Origin: Methylomonas koyamae
GTDB lineage: Bacteria > Pseudomonadota > Gammaproteobacteria > Methylococcales > Methylomonadaceae
Length of the DNA stretch: 47,779 nucleotides
Direction of reading: 5' to 3'
NCBI RefSeq assembly: GCF_001644025.1
Contig: NZ_LUUK01000173.1
Span: forward strand, 1 to 47,779
Shown here: positions 10,335 through 17,911 of the stretch, one piece after another
How the letters are laid out: each line of letters starts with the position of its first letter
Position numbering within the stretch: position 1 is the first letter of the stretch
Notes under the pieces: model-generated
What the model was told of the DNA's origin: nothing
The model's input: the letters and a program-made list of their open reading frames with translations, nothing else
The model's database searches: none
Position numbers and translations under genes: made by a program

Positions 10335-10991
10335 ATGTTTACCGGAATCATCCTGGCGGTCGGCCGAATCTCGGCGATACAGGCTCGCGGCGGAGACTGC
10401 CGTCTGCAAATACACACCGGCAAATTGTCGCTGGCGGGTGCCGCGCTCGGCGACAGCATTGCCGTCAACGGCGTCTGCCTGACGGCGGTTGAGTTGGGCG
10501 AACACCATTTCGTCGCCGACGTGTCCAACGAAACCTTGTCGCGAACCACCTTGAGAAATGCCGTGGCCGGCACCCCGGTCAACCTGGAACTGGCGCTGAT
10601 GCCGTCCAGCCGCCTTGGCGGTCACATCGTCAGCGGCCACGTGGACGGCATCGGCGGCGTCGTCGAAAAGCAGCCTGACGGCCGGTCGATCCGCTTCAAG
10701 TTTAAGGCGCCCGATGAGCTGGCTAAATATATCGCCGAGAAAGGTTCGATTTGCATCGACGGCATCAGTCTGACCGTCAACAGCGTCGACGGCGCGTTTT
10801 TTTCGGTCAACATCGTGCCGCATACCTTGGCCGAAACCACGCTCGGCCAGATTGAAGTCGGCGGCAACGTTAACCTGGAAGTCGATTTGCTGGCCCGTTA
10901 CCTGGAGCGACTGATGAAGGGCGAAGCGGCGGCTCGTTGCGGCGGTGGCGTCACCGAAGCTTTGTTACATAACGCAGGATTCATGCAATGA
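10335..10991 (+). CDS. ribE: Riboflavin synthase alpha chain
   Basis: A 218-aa enzyme with two lumazine-binding repeats, starting MFTGIIL as in nearly all RibE proteins. It dismutates two molecules of 6,7-dimethyl-8-ribityllumazine to riboflavin and a pyrimidinedione that returns to the pathway. The repeats begin at MFTGII and around SSRLGGHIVSGHVDG (about residue 95). The ATG at 10335 is chosen over an in-frame TTG at 10329. It overlaps ribBX by 4 bp (ATGA). Confidence 0.96.
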   Translation: MFTGIILAVGRISAIQARGGDCRLQIHTGKLSLAGAALGDSIAVNGVCLTAVELGEHHFVADVSNETLSRTTLRNAVAGTPVNLELALMPSSRLGGHIVSGHVDGIGGVVEKQPDGRSIRFKFKAPDELAKYIAEKGSICIDGISLTVNSVDGAFFSVNIVPHTLAETTLGQIEVGGNVNLEVDLLARYLERLMKGEAAARCGGGVTEALLHNAGFMQ

Positions 10992-12094
10992 ACACAACCG
11001 AAGAGATTATCGAAGACCTGCGACGCGGCAAAATGGTCATCATCATGGACGACGAGGATAGGGAAAACGAGGGCGATTTATTGATGGCCGCCGCGTTTGC
11101 CCGCCCGGAGGACATCAATTTCATGGCCAAATACGGCCGGGGCTTGATCTGTCTGACCTTGACCCGCGAGCGCTGCCAACAATTGCGCTTGCCGCTGATG
11201 GTCAACGATAACAAAACCCCGTACACGACCAATTTTACGGTATCGATCGAGGCGGCCGAGGGCGTGACTACCGGCATATCCGCCGCCGACCGGGCCTTGA
11301 CCGTGCAACGCGCCGTCGCACCGAACGCCCAGCCCGGCGACTTGGTGCAACCCGGCCACATTTTTCCGTTGATGGCCCAGGCCGGCGGCGTGTTGAATCG
11401 AGCCGGTCATACCGAGGCCGGTTGCGATCTGGCGCGCCTGGCCGGCGTCGAGCCGGCGGCGGTTATCGTCGAAATTCTGAACGACGACGGTTCGATGGCA
11501 CGTCGTCCCGATCTGGAGGCCTTCGCCGAGCAGCACAATCTGAAAATCGGCACGATCGCCGATTTGATCCATTATCGGATCAAGCACGAAAACACCTTGG
11601 AGCGGATTGCCGAATGCGCGTATCCGACCGAGTTCGGCGATTTTCGGCTCTACGCCTATCAAGATCGTAACGACGACAACGTGCATCTGGCTCTGGTGCT
11701 GGGCGAGGTCGCCGGCGAGGAACCGGTCCTGGTCAGAGTGCATGCCCGCAACGTCGTCGACGATTTGTTTTGCTCCAAGCGTAGCGATTGCAGTCTGCCG
11801 ATCCGCGAAGCCATGCGGCGGATTGCCGAAGCCGGGCGCGGCGTGCTGGTATTGATTCGCCAGAACGAGAACAACAAGGCACTGGTCGAATTGATCCATG
11901 CTTACCAGATGCAGGACAACGGCATCAAAAGCCAAGCCAGCGCCGAAGTCGGTTGGCGCACCACCGGTACCGGTTCGCGAATCTTGGCCGATTTGGGCGT
12001 GCGTCGCCTGAAGGTGATGGGTGCCAAGAAAAATTACATCGGTCTGGCCGGTTTCGATCTGGAGATCGTCGAGCAAGTCGAGTTCGGCGTTTGA
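10988..12094 (+). CDS. ribB: DHBP synthase with degenerate GTP cyclohydrolase II domain (RibBX type)
   Basis: A 368-aa protein. The N-terminal half is 3,4-dihydroxy-2-butanone 4-phosphate synthase with DDEDRENEGDL (about residues 18-28) and HTEAGCDLARLAG intact. The C-terminal half aligns with GTP cyclohydrolase II, but two of the three canonical Zn cysteines are replaced: Asn255 and Ser266 stand in their places and only Cys268 remains. The usual RQEGRGIGL segment reads RQNENNKAL. Published work on Proteobacteria (Brutinel and co-workers, Shewanella) describes such RibBX hybrids as lacking cyclohydrolase activity. A separate ribA should therefore exist elsewhere in the genome. The gene lies between ribE (4-bp overlap) and ribH. 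Confidence 0.92.
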   Translation: MNTTEEIIEDLRRGKMVIIMDDEDRENEGDLLMAAAFARPEDINFMAKYGRGLICLTLTRERCQQLRLPLMVNDNKTPYTTNFTVSIEAAEGVTTGISAADRALTVQRAVAPNAQPGDLVQPGHIFPLMAQAGGVLNRAGHTEAGCDLARLAGVEPAAVIVEILNDDGSMARRPDLEAFAEQHNLKIGTIADLIHYRIKHENTLERIAECAYPTEFGDFRLYAYQDRNDDNVHLALVLGEVAGEEPVLVRVHARNVVDDLFCSKRSDCSLPIREAMRRIAEAGRGVLVLIRQNENNKALVELIHAYQMQDNGIKSQASAEVGWRTTGTGSRILADLGVRRLKVMGAKKNYIGLAGFDLEIVEQVEFGV

Positions 12095-12218
12095 TCGCGA
12101 TTTTTCGGGGCGCCGCACGCCGAAACCGCGTAAAATTAGCGGCCTTTTTATTTGCGCGGCGGCCGGTGTTTCGGTGCCGGCCGCCGCGTCGTCATCGCTC
12201 AACTCTATTGGATAAGTT

Positions 12219-12692
12219 ATGTCAGTCAGTATCGTAGAAGGTCATTTGTCGGCCCAGGGCGGCAAGTTTTGTATCGTTTCCTCGCGTTTCAACAGCTTCA
12301 TCGTCGGCCAGTTGGAAGCCGGCGCCATCGACGCGTTGGTCCGCCACGGCGCCGCCGAAGCCGACATCAAGTTGATCAAAGTGCCGGGCGCTTTCGAATT
12401 GCCGGTGGCGGTGCAACGCATCGCGGCCGCGAAAAAATACGATGCGATCATCGTACTGGGCGCGGTGATTCGCGGCGGGACGCCGCATTTCGAATATGTG
12501 GCCGGCGAATGCGTCAAGGGCATCGCCCAAGTTGCGTTGCAGTACGACGTACCGGTCAGCTTCGGCGTGTTGACGGTCGACAGCATCGAACAAGCCATCG
12601 AGCGCGCCGGCACCAAGGCCGGCAACAAGGGCGCCGAAGCGGCGATGTCCGCCATCGAAATGGTCAGCCTGTTCAACAACCTGAGCCTTTAA
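12219..12692 (+). CDS. ribH: Lumazine synthase RibH
   Basis: A 157-aa enzyme condensing 3,4-dihydroxy-2-butanone 4-phosphate with the ribitylamino-pyrimidine to form lumazine, the substrate of Rib[24 protein letters not shown] and [14 protein letters not shown] are characteristic, the last containing the catalytic His. Members form icosahedral 60-mers or pentamers. The stop overlaps the nusB start by one base (TAATG), as in many proteobacteria. It is separated from ribBX by 124 bp, where a separate promoter could lie. Confidence 0.97.
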   Translation: MSVSIVEGHLSAQGGKFCIVSSRFNSFIVGQLEAGAIDALVRHGAAEADIKLIKVPGAFELPVAVQRIAAAKKYDAIIVLGAVIRGGTPHFEYVAGECVKGIAQVALQYDVPVSFGVLTVDSIEQAIERAGTKAGNKGAEAAMSAIEMVSLFNNLSL

Positions 12693-13141
12693 TGAGTCAA
12701 GCCAAAACCAACGCCAGAAAATGCGCGGTTCAGGCGCTGTATCAATGGCAGATGTCGGGCGATAGCCTGAGCCGCATCGAAACCTATTTCCTGGAAGAAG
12801 AGCATCTGAAGGGTGCGCAAAAAAGCTATTTCAGCGAGATTTTTCACGGCGTGCCCAAACAACTGGATATCGTCGATGCGGCGTTGGCCGGTTTTGTCGA
12901 TCGGCCCATCGAAAAAATCGATCCGGTCGAGCGGGCGATACTGCGGATAGGCGCTTACGAGTTGATTTACCGGTTGGAAACGCCGTTCAAAGTCATCATT
13001 AACGAAGCCGTTAACTTGGCCAAGTGTTTCGGCGCGGAAGGTAGCCACAAATACGTCAACGGCATTCTTGACAAAGTCTCCCAGACTCAGCGAGCGGTCG
13101 AAATCGCCGCTAAGCAGAAGCAAGGGTTGCCGAAAGTCTGA
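12692..13141 (+). CDS. nusB: Transcription antitermination factor NusB
   Basis: A 149-aa all-helical RNA-binding protein that joins NusE (S10) at boxA RNA in rRNA antitermination complexes. KCAVQALYQWQMSG (N-terminal helix) and FKVIINEAVNLAKCFG with KYVNGILDKV at the C-terminus are family hallmarks. The start ATG at 12692 overlaps the ribH stop. An upstream extension in the same frame (back to 12152) is only a shadow of ribH. ribH-nusB-thiL-pgpA is a conserved gammaproteobacterial order. Confidence 0.97.
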   Translation: MSQAKTNARKCAVQALYQWQMSGDSLSRIETYFLEEEHLKGAQKSYFSEIFHGVPKQLDIVDAALAGFVDRPIEKIDPVERAILRIGAYELIYRLETPFKVIINEAVNLAKCFGAEGSHKYVNGILDKVSQTQRAVEIAAKQKQGLPKV

Positions 13142-13174
13142 CGACCGGCGCGATGGCGATTTCTTGGGTGGCTC

Positions 13175-14116
13175 ATGCCTGAACGACTAGGCGAATTCGA
13201 TCTGATTCGCCGTTATTTCGCGGCGGACGCGCCGCGCCATCCCCACAACAAGCTCGGAATCGGCGACGACTGCGCGCTGATGAGTCTGCCGCCCGGCCAG
13301 CACTTGGCGATCACCGCCGACACCATGGTCGAAAACGTGCATTTCTTCGCCGATGCCGCGCCCGAGGATTTGGGTCACAAGTTGCTGGCCGTGAACCTCA
13401 GCGATTTGGCGGCGATGGGTGCAGAGCCGTTTGCGGTGACCTTGGCCTTAACCCTGCCTAAAGTGGAGCCGACTTGGTTGGAAGCGTTTTCGCGGGGTTT
13501 TTTGACGCTGGCTCGCCGCTTTAACGTCGATTTGATCGGCGGCGACACGACATCGGGACCGTTGACGCTGACCGTGCAGGCGATGGGCACGGTGCCGAGC
13601 GGGGCGGCGTTGACCCGCTCGGCGGCCAACGTCGGCGATTTTGTGTATCTGAGCGGACCTGTCGGCGATGCCGGGTTGGGCTTGAAGATCAAGCAAGGTT
13701 ATCGCTGCTCGTTCCCTGAAATCCCACTACGCTGTTTTCATCGGCCCGAGCCTAGAGTCGAACTGGGGTTGGCGTTGCGGGGCATCGCTCACGCCTGTAT
13801 CGATATTTCCGACGGATTGGCCGCCGATTTGGGGCATATTTTGACGCAAAGCCGGGTCGGCGCCTGTCTGGACTGGGCGGCCTTGGCGTTCTCCGATGCG
13901 ATGGACGCCTATTTGGCCGAATCCGGCGACTGGCGGCTACCGCTCACCGCCGGCGACGACTATCAACTTTGCTTTACGGTGCCTCCGGATCGGTCCGCCG
14001 CGATACCAGCCGGTTGCCGGAAAATCGGCGTCATCGAAGTCGAATCCGGCCTCCGTCTGCGCCGCGCCGGGTCTATCGAATTATTGGAGTTTACCGGTTA
14101 TGAGCATTTTCTTTAG
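13175..14116 (+). CDS. thiL: Thiamine-monophosphate kinase ThiL
   Basis: A 313-aa ATP-dependent kinase that phosphorylates thiamine monophosphate to thiamine diphosphate. It belongs to the PurM/SelD-like superfamily. MPERLGEFDLIRRYF, GIGDDCA, ITADTMVENVHF, NLSDLAAMGAEP and DISDGLAADL are its Mg-nucleotide and substrate-binding segments. Length is normal. The 3' end overlaps pgpA by 17 bp. Confidence 0.96.
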   Translation: MPERLGEFDLIRRYFAADAPRHPHNKLGIGDDCALMSLPPGQHLAITADTMVENVHFFADAAPEDLGHKLLAVNLSDLAAMGAEPFAVTLALTLPKVEPTWLEAFSRGFLTLARRFNVDLIGGDTTSGPLTLTVQAMGTVPSGAALTRSAANVGDFVYLSGPVGDAGLGLKIKQGYRCSFPEIPLRCFHRPEPRVELGLALRGIAHACIDISDGLAADLGHILTQSRVGACLDWAALAFSDAMDAYLAESGDWRLPLTAGDDYQLCFTVPPDRSAAIPAGCRKIGVIEVESGLRLRRAGSIELLEFTGYEHFL

Positions 14117-14615
14117 AGCGTCCTACGGTAAGGCTGGCTTATCGGCAGGCGACATATTGCGCGATGTCAGGCTGTGGCTGGCGTTCGGTTTTGGCGCCGG
14201 CTTGATCAAGCACGCGCCGGGTACCTTCGGCACGTTGGCGGCCTTGCCGGTTTACGCGGCCTTATTGCAAACCGGTTTCTGGGGCTACTGGTTGGCGACT
14301 GCGGTAGTCATCGCGGTCGGCATTCATTTGTGCGATTACGCCGCCGCGCGCCTGCAAGTTCACGATTTCGGCGGCATCGTCTGGGACGAAATCGCCGGCT
14401 TGTTGTTGACGATGGCCTGGGTGCCGTTTTCGTGGAGGAACTTGGCGCTGGGTTTTGCGTTGTTCAGATTTTTCGACATCGTCAAGCCTTGGCCGATCGG
14501 CTGGCTGGACCGTCGCATCCACGGCGGTTTGGGCATCATGTTGGACGATGTCGTCGCCGGGCTGTTCGCGGCGCTAGTATTGGTGTTGTGCGCGCCGTGG
14601 ATGTCACAATATTAG
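14100..14615 (+). CDS. pgpA: Phosphatidylglycerophosphatase A
   Basis: A 171-aa membrane enzyme that dephosphorylates phosphatidylglycerophosphate to phosphatidylglycerol. The N-terminal GAGLIKHAPGTFGTLAALP and DEIAGLL motifs are the PgpA signature, followed by a VKPWPIGWLD segment and a C-terminal hydrophobic helix. The ATG at 14100 is inside thiL; a longer upstream frame is a thiL shadow. This is the last gene of the riboflavin/thiamine block. No convincing T-tailed terminator was seen after it. Confidence 0.94.
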   Translation: MSIFFRASYGKAGLSAGDILRDVRLWLAFGFGAGLIKHAPGTFGTLAALPVYAALLQTGFWGYWLATAVVIAVGIHLCDYAAARLQVHDFGGIVWDEIAGLLLTMAWVPFSWRNLALGFALFRFFDIVKPWPIGWLDRRIHGGLGIMLDDVVAGLFAALVLVLCAPWMSQY

Positions 14616-14719
14616 CGCTAGCTAAACCGTTAGACAGGATGGCGGGCCTTTGCTATAAATAAATTCCCGCTCAACGCGCGGGGCCATTCCAGAATAATCA
14701 AATAACGAGAGAAGCAACT

Positions 14720-15520
14720 ATGAAAACAAAAAAACTGTTGGCCTTAAGCCTGGGTAGCGCCGCGCTGGTATTGTCCGCGCAAACCGTTTCCGCGGCTTGC
14801 AGCGACGTTTCGCGCTCGGCGTTGACCGACGCGATCAGTGCCGCGGAAGCCGCAAGCACTGGAGGGTATGGACTGAATATGTGGGTGACCGTGGTCGACG
14901 AGACCGGCAAGGTGTGCCACGTCGCCACCAGCGGTACTACCGGCTCGGCGGCAGGTAACTCCGAATGGCTGGGCAGCCGGGTCATTTCGGCTCAAAAAGC
15001 CTTTACCGCCAACGCCTTCAGTCTGGACGGCTATGCCATTTCCACCGGTAACTTGTACTCGGCGGTGCAGCCTGGCGGCAGTCTGTACGGTCTACAGCAC
15101 AGCAATCCGGTTGATGCCAGCCGGGCTTACGCGGGCAGTCCGAATGCCTACGGTACTAACAGCGATCCTTTGAAAAACAAACGGGTCGGCGGCGTGAACG
15201 TATTCGGCGGCGGATTGGCTATCTATAGTGGTGGTCATAAAGTCGGCGCAATCGGCGTCTCCGGCGATACCTCCTGCCGCGATCATGCCTACGCTTGGCG
15301 GGTTCGCGAAGCATTGGGCATGCATCCGGCCGGTACCGGCATCACCACGTCCAACATGAATGCCGCCGGTACCGCGCAGACGGCGTTGACCGGCGCGGCC
15401 AAGGGCGACGAATTGATTCTGACTGGAACCGGCGGCTATTGGGACGCCTGGTCGCAGCCGGCTTGCCCGAATTCCACGCCGACGGCAACGACGGCCAACG
15501 GCACTTTGCAAGCGCCTTGA
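14720..15520 (+). CDS. Exported GlcG/HbpS-like haem-binding family protein
   Basis: A 266-aa protein with a clear signal peptide (KKLLALSLGSAALVLSAQTVSA, cleavage after the Ala at about residue 25). The mature part resembles the GlcG/HbpS (DUF336) fold, including LTDAISAAEAA, WVTVVDETGKV and GLAIYSGGHKVGAIGVSGDT. HbpS-type members bind haem or act as extracytoplasmic redox sensors, but ligand residues cannot be assigned here. A C-terminal Ser/Thr/Ala-rich tail follows the domain. It is preceded by an AGAGAAG-type ribosome binding site. Function is unknown. Confidence 0.75.
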   Translation: MKTKKLLALSLGSAALVLSAQTVSAACSDVSRSALTDAISAAEAASTGGYGLNMWVTVVDETGKVCHVATSGTTGSAAGNSEWLGSRVISAQKAFTANAFSLDGYAISTGNLYSAVQPGGSLYGLQHSNPVDASRAYAGSPNAYGTNSDPLKNKRVGGVNVFGGGLAIYSGGHKVGAIGVSGDTSCRDHAYAWRVREALGMHPAGTGITTSNMNAAGTAQTALTGAAKGDELILTGTGGYWDAWSQPACPNSTPTATTANGTLQAP

Positions 15521-15528
15521 TTGCTTGA

Positions 15529-15550
15529 GGCAGGTGCCGCGCGACCTGCC
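15529..15550 (+). terminator. Short intergenic hairpin after the HbpS-like gene
   Basis: GGCAGGT (15529-15535) and ACCTGCC (15544-15550) form a perfect 7-bp stem with an 8-nt loop just after the stop of the exported protein gene. There is no T-tract, so it is a weak or Rho-assisted terminator at best, or an mRNA end-stabilising hairpin. Confidence 0.35.
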
Positions 15551-15559
15551 GCCATCGGC

Positions 15560-16207
15560 GTGAGAGTGTCGCTAGTCCTGGTTGGGGCGTTGCTTATGGC
15601 GCCTTATCTCGCATTGGGCCTGTTGCCGATTTGGCAACAGGTCCGCGTCGTTCGGCCTTGCCCGGCGGCGGGAGGAGTTCCAATTCAGGCGTCCCGGTCC
15701 ATGCCGGACTTGCACCAGCTTGCTTCGTCAGCCGAATCCGGCGGTGGAGCGTCTACCCCGGAGCAGATCGCCGAAGAAGAGAGTGTCGACCTCGAACAGG
15801 AGGAAACCGCCAGACAGTGGCTCGGCGATCACGATCCCGCGCAACGTATCGCAGGCGCTCAACAACTGGCGGCCTATCCGACTCCGGAGGCCGGTCGCTA
15901 TCTATTGGAAGCCTTGCGGCAAGATCGAGTCGGGGAAGTTCGTGCGGCGGCGGCGGAAAGTCTGGGTTATTTCGATCAACCAGCGCTGCCGGTCTACGAT
16001 GCCTTGATAGCGGCATTGAACGACCCTGACGAAGCGGTTCGATTCAATGCCTTCAGCGCCCTACAAACACTGATGGATAAGCTGGTGGACCAGCCCAGGT
16101 TGCTGGCGCGACTGCAGGCAAAATTAAAACAAACCTTGAAGTCCAAGAAACTGCCGGCCGATAGCCGTGTAGCGGTCGAGGGCTATCTGCAAGATCAGTC
16201 GCCTTGA
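15560..16207 (+). CDS. Membrane-anchored HEAT-like repeat protein
   Basis: A protein of about 215 aa from GTG 15560. It has one N-terminal hydrophobic segment (VSLVLVGALLMAPYLALGLL) and an acidic linker (IAEEESVDLEQEE). About four helical HEAT-like repeats follow, e.g. DPAQRIAGAQQLAAYPTPEA, VGEVRAAAAESLGYF and DEAVRFNAFSALQTL. Such repeats are protein-binding scaffolds. The start is uncertain: a TTG at 15521 abuts the previous stop but would place a hairpin inside the coding region. No specific partner is suggested by neighbours. Confidence 0.65.
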   Translation: MRVSLVLVGALLMAPYLALGLLPIWQQVRVVRPCPAAGGVPIQASRSMPDLHQLASSAESGGGASTPEQIAEEESVDLEQEETARQWLGDHDPAQRIAGAQQLAAYPTPEAGRYLLEALRQDRVGEVRAAAAESLGYFDQPALPVYDALIAALNDPDEAVRFNAFSALQTLMDKLVDQPRLLARLQAKLKQTLKSKKLPADSRVAVEGYLQDQSP

Positions 16208-16228
16208 CAGCCGTGTTGTCCGGCTGTC
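16206..16228 (+). terminator. Hairpin after the HEAT-like gene
   Basis: GACAGCCG (16206-16213) and CGGCTGTC (16221-16228) form a perfect 8-bp stem with a 7-nt loop overlapping the stop codon region. No T-run follows, so terminator function is uncertain. Confidence 0.35.
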
Positions 16229-16253
16229 TGGCGGGGCGAGTATTTCGGTCGAA

Positions 16254-16370
16254 TTAGGTCAAGCAAAATACGTAGTAACTGTAGTAAAACACGATAAAAA
16301 ACAACAGTACGTTCAACAGTCTCTCTACGGCCAAATGCCCGGCCGATACTTTGGATGTTTTAGTTTTCAA
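16254..16370 (-). CDS. Candidate 38-aa single-pass membrane microprotein
   Basis: A minus-strand frame starting at TTG (16368-16370) 5 nt after a GGAGG core (GGGAGGGAGTC precedes the start) and ending TAA at 16254. The 38-aa product starts with a basic stretch (MKTKTSKVSAGH). It then has a hydrophobic, aromatic-rich helix LLNVLLFFIVFYYSYYVF (about residues 18-35). This is the look of a small inner-membrane protein. It lies 51 bp downstream of the glycine-zipper gene on the same strand. No known family is recognised, and the non-ATG start lowers confidence. Confidence 0.4.
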   Translation of the reverse strand: MKTKTSKVSAGHLAVERLLNVLLFFIVFYYSYYVFCLT

Positions 16371-16421
16371 GACTCCCTCCCGAACTTTAGTGCCGCGAAA
16401 GCGGTTTTGATCTATCAAGGC

Positions 16422-16751
16422 TTAGCGGCCGATGCCGTTGCCTATCCACGCGCCGGCGGCAGCGCCCAAACCCGCGCCCAGCGGGTCACCCTTGCTGATT
16501 TCGTAGCCGACCGCGCTACCGAGCGCGCCGCCAACCAAGCCTTCGGTCGAACGTCGATCATTGCTTGGATTAGTGCCGGGCATTTGCGCGTAACGCGGTT
16601 GTAATGCGGGAGCCGGGCGGTAAACGTGCTCCACGACGACCGGCTCGCGATGATGGTGACCGTGTTTGCGGTGCCCGTGCCCGTGGTCGTCGGCCATCGC
16701 AAAATTAGGAAAAACGAATCCGACGCAGACTACCAGCGTGGTTTTCAACAT
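16422..16751 (-). CDS. Exported His-rich glycine-zipper protein
   Basis: A 109-aa protein with a signal peptide (MLKTTLVVCVGFVFPNFAMA). A His-rich segment follows (DHGHGHRKHGHHHREP, about residues 22-37), which could bind metal ions. A C-terminal glycine-zipper 2TM-like region (GLVGGALGSAVGYEISKGD then GAGLGAAAGAWIGNGIG) completes it. Glycine-zipper proteins of this kind associate with the outer membrane or envelope. GGAG lies 5-8 nt before the ATG. No function can be assigned. Confidence 0.75.
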   Translation of the reverse strand: MLKTTLVVCVGFVFPNFAMADDHGHGHRKHGHHHREPVVVEHVYRPAPALQPRYAQMPGTNPSNDRRSTEGLVGGALGSAVGYEISKGDPLGAGLGAAAGAWIGNGIGR

Positions 16752-17106
16752 GATGACTCCATTTCAAGATTGTTAAGGAAAAGTCTAGTCACGCAAGCTG
16801 AATCCCGAATGAATAAACCATTAGGAATCGATTAAAACTAAAGAGGCTTGGCCGATAGGTCGGGACTGTTTACCGAATTTGGCTTCAATGTACACGAAAG
16901 TCAAAAAACGTGTTAGCATTTTTGCTCAGTTGACAGGTGGCTGTTCAACGCCATCATTTTCAGCGATGTCAAACGGTGCGACCGATTTTTTGGCGGGCTT
17001 GATGGTAGCGAATCGATTATACTGCAACTGTTCCGGTGCCTCGTTTTTTGCGGCGGCTAAGCTGCTGCGTAAACGTTTGGTTTTCAATGATTTCTAGGAG
17101 CTGTTC
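16752..17106. other. 355-bp intergenic region
   Basis: It lies between the divergent starts of the glycine-zipper gene and the small exported peptide gene at 17107. It is relatively AT-rich and should hold both promoters. A TATACT at about 17018-17023 is a possible -10 element for the rightward gene, but no matching -35 was convincing. A frame at 16879-17097 has no family features and is not accepted as a gene. Confidence 0.4.
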
Positions 17107-17277
17107 ATGTTGATAAGTAGTCGAAATCGAGTAGTTGCAGGAATTAGCCGGGTAGTGCTAGTGGTGGCGGGTGTCTTATTGATATCACTAGGTTTGTCTC
17201 CCAGTATTCGGGCCGATAATCTATCGGAGCCGCCATTCGGCGGGGCGGGAGTCGGGTGTCCAACCAGTTTCCGGTAA
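17107..17277 (+). CDS. Small exported peptide, 56 aa
   Basis: The ATG at 17107 follows an AGGAG ribosome binding site (17096-17100) at ideal spacing. The 56-aa product has a basic N-terminus, a hydrophobic core VVLVVAGVLLISLGL (about residues 16-30) and a likely signal peptidase site after SPSIRA (residue 36). That leaves a mature peptide of about 20 aa ending EPPFGGAGVGCPTSFR with a single Cys. Alternatively the hydrophobic stretch is a membrane anchor. It resembles no family I can name. The neighbours are the convergent nasT gene and the His-rich envelope protein. Confidence 0.55.
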   Translation: MLISSRNRVVAGISRVVLVVAGVLLISLGLSPSIRADNLSEPPFGGAGVGCPTSFR

Positions 17278-17330
17278 GGCGATACGCTGAGCAAGGAGAC
17301 TAGCGTAGTTCTCGGCTCGTAGAGGTGACT

Positions 17331-17909
17331 CTACTTGAACAGTTCGGCCATCGAAATCACGTTCTTCGCCATTTCGCCGATTGCCATGTTGCGGTCCATC
17401 GCCAATTTACGCAAGGCATGGTAAGCCTGTTCTTCGCTAAAGCCCTGCGATTTCATCAGGATCGCTTTTGCGCGGTCCACCAGCTTGCGATCTTCCAACT
17501 GGGTCTTGGTTTTTTTTAATTCGTCCTTGAGCGCCTGATGTTCCTTGAAACGGGCGATTGCGATATCGACGATGGATTTGATGCGTTTCGCTTCCAGGCC
17601 GTCCACAATGTAAGCGCTGACGCCGGCCTTGATGACTTTGTTGATGGTTTCGGTTTGCTGGTCCTCGGCAAACATCACCACCGGCAACGAATAGCTCTGA
17701 TTGATTTCGACGATGGTTTTCAGAATCGGCTCGGTAGGGGTGTAAAGATTGAGTACCACCACGTCCGGGTGCAAGGTTTGCACGATGCGCAGCATATCCA
17801 ACTCCTGCAGCTTCAACGTGGCGACTTCGCAGCCGTGTTGGCGTAGCGTGCGTTCCAGCACGCGGTCGCTGTCGAATTCGTCCACGACTAAGACATTCAA
17901 CGCTGTCAT
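17331..17909 (-). CDS. nasT: ANTAR-domain antiterminator, NasT-like
   Basis: A 192-aa protein with an N-terminal receiver-like domain (VLVVDEFDSDRVL) and a C-terminal ANTAR RNA-binding domain (about residues 130-185; LVDRAKAILMKSQGFSEEQAYHALRKLA). ANTAR proteins bind paired hexaloop hairpins in leader RNA and block terminators; NasT does this for nitrate assimilation genes. The position of the phosphoacceptor Asp is occupied by Asn54 (DVVVLNL), so activity is probably not phosphorylation-controlled. In known systems NasT is held by the nitrate sensor NasS, which is absent here. The gene starts 2 nt after narK, so they form one operon. Its probable target is the nirB leader at 19695-19788. A longer upstream frame is a narK shadow. 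Confidence 0.9.
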   Translation of the reverse strand: MTALNVLVVDEFDSDRVLERTLRQHGCEVATLKLQELDMLRIVQTLHPDVVVLNLYTPTEPILKTIVEINQSYSLPVVMFAEDQQTETINKVIKAGVSAYIVDGLEAKRIKSIVDIAIARFKEHQALKDELKKTKTQLEDRKLVDRAKAILMKSQGFSEEQAYHALRKLAMDRNMAIGEMAKNVISMAELFK

Positions 17910-17911
17910 CG

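Noticed and set aside
10240..10340. Possible FMN riboswitch near the rib genes
   Set aside because: The conserved RFN element segments were not found before ribD, ribE, ribBX or ribH; the spaces are too short except before ribH, which also lacks them.
16879..17097. 72-codon plus-strand frame before the small exported peptide
   Set aside because: TTG start without ribosome binding site, composition unlike a protein, and it covers the likely promoter region.
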